DNA from: Gaiellasilicea sp035575835
GTDB lineage: Bacteria > Actinomycetota > Thermoleophilia > Gaiellales > Gaiellaceae
Direction: 5' to 3'
DNA: 44,249 nucleotides
Assembly (NCBI GenBank): GCA_035575835.1
Contig: DATLXM010000090.1
Coordinates: 1-44,249 of the forward strand
Under the pieces are notes generated by a model. It saw only the letters and a program-made list of their open reading frames with translations. It made no database searches and was not told where the DNA came from. Below, one piece after another: positions 40,765 to 44,249 of this stretch. Positions within the stretch are counted from its first letter, which is position 1. Each line of letters begins with the position of its first letter. Both the position numbers and the translations under genes were made by a program.

Positions 40765-41594
40765 CCCGACCGCTTCAGCTTCCCGTGCTTCTTCGCGTAC
40801 ATCTCGCCCCGCCTGAAGACGAGGAGGCCGACCGGCACCGCGACCGCGCCGATCAGAAGGAGCGGCCAGATCTCGTCCCACATCGTCGAGAGCCCCGCCC
40901 CCTCGAGGATCGCTTGCCGGATCCCGTCGAGGACGTAGGTGGCGGGAGAGATCACGGAGATCCACTCCATCCACCGTGGCAGGACCTCGACCTCGTAGTA
41001 GACGCCCGAGACGACGAGCAGCATTCCCTGGACGACGAACCCGAGCTGAGCGCCCTTCTCGGGCGAGATCAACGGCAGGACGGCGGTCATGATCCCGATT
41101 CCGATGAAGGCGAGCGAGCCTGCGACGACGACGACGAAGGCAGCGACGTAGTCGGCGTTCGGGAGGTCGAGGTCGAAGAAGAACGCGACTACGACGAAGA
41201 GGATGATCGCCCGGATCAGGCCGTAGAGCACCGCGAAGAAGCCCGCGCCCGCGAGGTGCATGGCCCGCGAGAGCGGCGCCATGAACGTGTACTCGATCGT
41301 CCCCTCCCAGCGTTCCCAGGCAACCGTCTCGGTCATGAACTCGAACAGGATCCCGAGGTAGGCCCAGACGACCGCGCCGATCAGCAGGGTCGCGGTGGTG
41401 CGGCCGACGTCGATCGACCCGCCGGCGGCCTCGATCCCCTTTGCGATGAAGACGATCGTGAGCGTGTTCGCGATCGTCCAGACCATGAACGCGACGTCCC
41501 ACCAGATGTAGCGGCGGGTCAGGTAGACGTTGCGCTCGACGACGCCGCCGAGCCCGATCAGCTCTGCTCTCAAGGTTGAAGCTGCGGCTCTCAT
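40761..41594 (-). CDS. ABC-2 type transporter permease
   Basis: A 277-residue membrane protein with about six helices starting near residue 33. It includes MTETVAWERWEGTIEYTFMAP, the ABC-2 coupling-helix region, and ISPATYVLDGIRQAIL near residue 225. The end is cytoplasmic and basic (MYAKKHGKLKRSG). It overlaps the ATPase gene by 4 nt (ATGA) and the GNAT gene likewise. Substrate unknown; probably export. Confidence 0.86.
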   Translation of the reverse strand: MRAAASTLRAELIGLGGVVERNVYLTRRYIWWDVAFMVWTIANTLTIVFIAKGIEAAGGSIDVGRTTATLLIGAVVWAYLGILFEFMTETVAWERWEGTIEYTFMAPLSRAMHLAGAGFFAVLYGLIRAIILFVVVAFFFDLDLPNADYVAAFVVVVAGSLAFIGIGIMTAVLPLISPEKGAQLGFVVQGMLLVVSGVYYEVEVLPRWMEWISVISPATYVLDGIRQAILEGAGLSTMWDEIWPLLLIGAVAVPVGLLVFRRGEMYAKKHGKLKRSG

Positions 41595-42451
41595 GCGAAC
41601 ACCTCCCGATCCTCGTCGTCCTCGTCGATCTCCGCCTCGAACTCGCGGCCGGTCGCCGCGAAGAAGGCCTGTTCCAGCGTCTCGACCGCGTAGCGCTCGA
41701 GGATCTCGGGCACCGTCTCGAGGAAGAGGAGCTCGCCCCGGTCGAGGATCCCGACCCGGTCCGCGAGCGCCTCCGCCTCGGCGAGGTCGTGCGTGCAGAG
41801 GAGGATCGTCGAGTCGTGCGTCTTCCGGACTTCGCGGATGAAGGTCTGAACCTCGAGCTTGGAGCGCGGGTCGAGCCCGGTCGTCGGCTCGTCCAACAGG
41901 AGCAGCACCGGCGAGGTGAGCAGGGCTCGTGCAAGCGCGACCTTCTGCTGCATCCCGCGCGAGAGGTTCTCCATCGGCTCCGTGCGCCGGTCGATCGGGA
42001 ACCCGACCCGCGTCAGGATGTCCGGGATCTTCACCCGGGTCTCGCGCGGACCCATTCCGTAGTAGCGCGCCGCGTAGTGCAGGTTCTCACCCGCGGACAT
42101 CTTCTTGAAGAAGCTCGCCTCGACCGAGACGCGGTTGACGAGCTTCCGAACCGGGCGCGGCTCGGTGAAGACGTCGTGCCCGAAGACGCGGGCGCTGCCG
42201 CCGTCGTGGAAGAGCAGCGTCGAGAGCAGGCGGACGAGTGTCGACTTGCCCGAGCCGTTCTGGCCCAGGATCGCAACGCACTCGCCACGCTCCATCGTGA
42301 ACGTGACGCCCTGCAGGGCGGCGCGTTTCTTGCGCGCGAACCGGCCCGCCTTCTTGTCGCGGCGGGAGAACTCCTTGCGCAGGTCACGAACCTCGACGGC
42401 CGGGACTGCGCGGGACAACGGCACAACTTCGCTCAAAGACGGTTCACTCAT
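41591..42451 (-). CDS. ABC transporter ATP-binding protein
   Basis: A 286-residue nucleotide-binding subunit. Walker A is GQNGSGKST, the signature is LSRGMQQKVALA (variant LSRGM), Walker B is LLLLDEPTTGLDP, and the H-loop is LLCTHDLAEAEAL. The N-terminal insert RRDKKAGRFARKKRAA just before Walker A is very basic. The C-terminus is acidic (EAEIDEDDEDRE). A GAGGAG at 42457-42462 lies 5 nt before ATG 42451, which I prefer to GTG 42454. First gene of the operon running down to 37745. Confidence 0.9.
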   Translation of the reverse strand: MSEPSLSEVVPLSRAVPAVEVRDLRKEFSRRDKKAGRFARKKRAALQGVTFTMERGECVAILGQNGSGKSTLVRLLSTLLFHDGGSARVFGHDVFTEPRPVRKLVNRVSVEASFFKKMSAGENLHYAARYYGMGPRETRVKIPDILTRVGFPIDRRTEPMENLSRGMQQKVALARALLTSPVLLLLDEPTTGLDPRSKLEVQTFIREVRKTHDSTILLCTHDLAEAEALADRVGILDRGELLFLETVPEILERYAVETLEQAFFAATGREFEAEIDEDDEDREVFA

Positions 42452-42499
42452 CACAACTCCTCACTCACACACGGAACGACAAGGACTGAGCACGCGACA

Positions 42500-42515
42500 C
42501 CCGCACAGCGGCGGG
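42500..42515. terminator. Weak hairpin between the DHA2 MFS gene and the ABC operon
   Basis: CCCGC (42500-42504) pairs with GCGGG (42511-42515), with CGCG on either side (42493-42496, 42517-42520) able to extend the stem across an internal loop. It lies between the stop of the MFS gene at 42553 and the ABC operon start. No T-run; the 100-nt gap must also contain the ABC operon promoter. Confidence 0.25.
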
Positions 42516-42552
42516 GCGCGGCGACGGACGTCCTAGATGTGGAAGAAGAGCT

Positions 42553-43962
42553 TCACGAGCGCGACGATAGCACCGGCGGCGCCCCGGAGGCAAGCCGGGG
42601 ATTGCGAATCCCGAACAGCCCGATCAGCCCGCCGGCCGCAAGGAGGCCCGCGGTGAGCGCCATTCCCAGTCGGAACCCGGACAGGTCGAGCTCGGCTCCG
42701 GAGCGGCCGGCGACGGCAACGCCGACCACGGCGATCCCGAGCAGCCCGGCCACCCGAGCGACCGCGTTGTTCACGCCGGACGCGATCCCGCTGCCTCCCC
42801 GGTGTGCCTCCGCCATCACGGTCGCGGTCAGCGGCGCGACCGTCAGCGCGAGCCCGACCCCGAACACGATCATCGCCGGGAGCAGGTCGGCGAAGTAGCC
42901 GACACTCTCGTCGACGCGGATCAGCATCAGCACGCCGACGGCCGCGATCAGCGGTCCCACACCCATGAAGAGCCGTGGCCCGTAGCGCCCGGCCAGCCCT
43001 CCGACGCGGCTGGAGAGGAAGAAGAGAACGACCGTGATCGGGAGGCCGGCGAGCCCGCTCTTCAGTGCCGAGTAGCCGGCCACCGTCTGGAGGAAGATCG
43101 TCAGGAAGAAGAAGAGCGACGAGAGCCCCGCGTAGACGAGCAGCGTCTCCACGTTCGTGAAGGTGAAGTTGCGGCTGCGGAAGAGGGCGAGGGGAAGCAT
43201 CGGGTCGCGAGTGCGCCGCTCCCAGGCGACGAACGCGGCGAGCAGGACGGCACCGCCGATCAGCCCGCCCAGCACCACGGGGCTCGTCCAGCCGCGCTCC
43301 GGCTGCTCGACGAGCGCGAACACCGGACCGGCAAGGCCGAGCGCGGTCAGGACGGCGCCGACGACGTCGACTCTGCGGCCCTTGCGCTCGGTCACCGTCC
43401 CGCGCTCGACGGCGAAGTAGATCAGCGCGAGCGTCACGAACACGAACGGGACGTTGACGCCGAAGATCCAGCGCCAGGTGGTCACATCGACGATCTGCCC
43501 GCCACCGACCGGGCCGATCACCGCGGCGATCCCGCCCCAGGCAGTCCACGTCCCGATCGCGGCGCCGCGCTCCTTCTCGTCGTCGAACGTGGACGCGATC
43601 AGTGCGAGCGAGGCGGGCGTGAGGAGCGCGCTCGTGACGCCCTGGATCGCCCGGGCAGCGACCAGGGTCTCGATCGTCGGTGCGAGCGCGCAGAGCAGGG
43701 ACGCGATCCCGAAGCCCGCCACGCCGAGAGCGAAGATCTTCCGCTCGCCGTAGAGGTCGCCCAGCGAGCCCCCGATCAGGATGAGCGAGCCGAGGGTGAG
43801 CAGGTAGGCGTTGACGACCCACTGCTGCCCGGCGAGCCCGCCGCCCAGGTCCTCCTGGATCACGGGCAGCGCGACCGTGACGATCGTTCCGTCGAGGAGC
43901 GCGATCCCCGAGCCCATGATCGTCGCGATGAGCGTGAGCGTCTTCGCCCGCTTGGCGTCCAT
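42553..43962 (-). CDS. MFS drug exporter, DHA2 / EmrB-QacA family (14 helices)
   Basis: A 469-residue membrane protein. It has LDGTIVTVALPVIQEDLG at helix 1, the DHA2 motif QWVVNAYLLTLGSLILIGG, GDLYGERKIF (motif A), RAIQGVTSALLTPASLALI (motif C region), and GPVGGGQIVDVTTWRWIFGVN, all typical of EmrB/QacA proteins. It is probably a proton-driven exporter of hydrophobic compounds. It lies about 100 nt upstream of the ABC/GNAT operon on the same strand, so a functional link is possible. No TetR-type regulator is in the window. Confidence 0.92.
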   Translation of the reverse strand: MDAKRAKTLTLIATIMGSGIALLDGTIVTVALPVIQEDLGGGLAGQQWVVNAYLLTLGSLILIGGSLGDLYGERKIFALGVAGFGIASLLCALAPTIETLVAARAIQGVTSALLTPASLALIASTFDDEKERGAAIGTWTAWGGIAAVIGPVGGGQIVDVTTWRWIFGVNVPFVFVTLALIYFAVERGTVTERKGRRVDVVGAVLTALGLAGPVFALVEQPERGWTSPVVLGGLIGGAVLLAAFVAWERRTRDPMLPLALFRSRNFTFTNVETLLVYAGLSSLFFFLTIFLQTVAGYSALKSGLAGLPITVVLFFLSSRVGGLAGRYGPRLFMGVGPLIAAVGVLMLIRVDESVGYFADLLPAMIVFGVGLALTVAPLTATVMAEAHRGGSGIASGVNNAVARVAGLLGIAVVGVAVAGRSGAELDLSGFRLGMALTAGLLAAGGLIGLFGIRNPRLASGAPPVLSSRS

Positions 43963-44020
43963 CCGTTCTCGATGCTACGTCTTCGCCCACCCAGGTTCCG
44001 CCTCCGACGGCGTTCGAAGC

Positions 44021-44050
44021 ATGGGCCGTCCGCAGGAGCGGACGGCCCAT
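44021..44050. terminator. 12-bp perfect hairpin after the SIMPL-domain gene
   Basis: ATGGGCCGTCCG (44021-44032) pairs exactly with 44039-44050 around the 6-nt loop CAGGAG. It lies 30 nt downstream of the stop of the minus-strand gene at 44080 and 58 nt upstream of the MFS start. There is no T-run, so termination would be of the U-tract-poor type common in GC-rich actinobacteria. Confidence 0.6.
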
Positions 44051-44079
44051 TGTGCGTGACCCCTGAAGGCCGCTCCGAG

Positions 44080-44249
44080 CTAGCCGGCTGCGAAGGTGAC
44101 CTGAACCAAAGCGACGATCTGCTGGGTTCCGGCCTCGATCGGGGTAGTGGCGCTGTCTTCCGCCTTGGCCCCGACGAACAGGGGCGAGGGAGACGAGCCG
44201 CTCTCCACGACCTGCGTGATCTTGCCGAGCGTGAGGTTTGCGGCGGCTG
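44080..44249 (-). CDS. C-terminal end of a SIMPL (DUF541) domain protein
   Basis: The minus-strand frame entering at the window edge reads AANLTLGKITQVVESGS, FVGAKAEDSATTPIEAGTQ and QIVALVQVTFAAG, then TAG at 44082-44080. The pattern 'G.i..v.E....p......a.....pi..G...v.a.V.v.f' is the SIMPL/DUF541 ending found in secreted or membrane-anchored proteins of the YggE/LpqG type. Only 56 codons are visible; the start is outside the window. Assignment rests on the C-terminal pattern only. Confidence 0.65.
   Translation of the reverse strand, partial: AAANLTLGKITQVVESGSSPSPLFVGAKAEDSATTPIEAGTQQIVALVQVTFAAG

Noticed and set aside
1..44249. CRISPR arrays, insertion sequences, prophage, integrase sites
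   Set aside because: No direct-repeat arrays, transposase or integrase motifs, or terminal inverted repeats seen; gene content and base composition are even throughout.

Overview
This is a GC-rich (about 70 % by eye), densely packed bacterial chromosome segment. Starts are often GTG or TTG, and genes are chained by stop/start overlaps of the NTGA type. An OpcA-linked zwf, a GlgE glycogen pathway, a CoxB with a C-terminal cytochrome c domain, and a GAF/HisKA_2 kinase paired with an ANTAR regulator all point to an actinobacterium. My best guess is the Thermoleophilia (Gaiellales/Solirubrobacterales) lineage, inferred from gene content and not from a marker tree. There are no rRNA or tRNA genes, insertion sequences, phage genes or CRISPR arrays. 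The content is mainly core metabolism.

Layout. (1) 1-10783, minus strand: one long run glgE-treS-mak-glgB-[ABC ATPase-permease-permease]-treZ (treZ is cut by the window edge). It covers trehalose-maltose-maltose-1-phosphate-alpha-glucan chemistry with an ABC-2 exporter inserted in it. (2) 10821-12697: divergent short malQ, a 24-bp perfect palindrome and two small uncharacterised genes. (3) 12701-17742, plus strand: ctaC(coxB-cyt c)-ctaD-ctaB-40-aa membrane protein-amidase. (4) 17785-20343: a secreted FN3-like protein and a HisN/inositol-phosphatase. (5) 29842-20347, minus strand: an eight-gene hexose-phosphate/pentose-phosphate operon FGGY kinase-tkt-rpiB-tal-pgi-gnd-zwf-opcA. No 6-phosphogluconolactonase gene is present. 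(6) 29856-33296, plus strand: an ABC-F protein, then an ECF sigma factor overlapping a membrane DUF4349 protein. (7) 35687-33293, minus strand: PdtaS-like kinase, ANTAR regulator and an NTF2/SnoaL protein. A PRC-barrel protein diverges from them. (8) 37645-36242: glnA, preceded by a strong intrinsic terminator that can also fold in a mutually exclusive way. (9) 42451-37745, minus strand: ABC ATPase-permease-GNAT-GNAT-MFS, a probable efflux/acetylation operon. One GNAT gene carries an apparent 1-nt frameshift. (10) 42553-44249: a 14-helix MFS exporter and the end of a SIMPL-domain protein.

Points most worth a second look: the mutually exclusive hairpins before glnA together with a nearby ANTAR (RNA-binding) regulator; an ABC-2 exporter built into the GlgE alpha-glucan operon; the compact MalQ; the CtaB with an extra membrane module; the 40-residue cox-operon membrane peptide; and the GNAT/ABC/MFS cassette.
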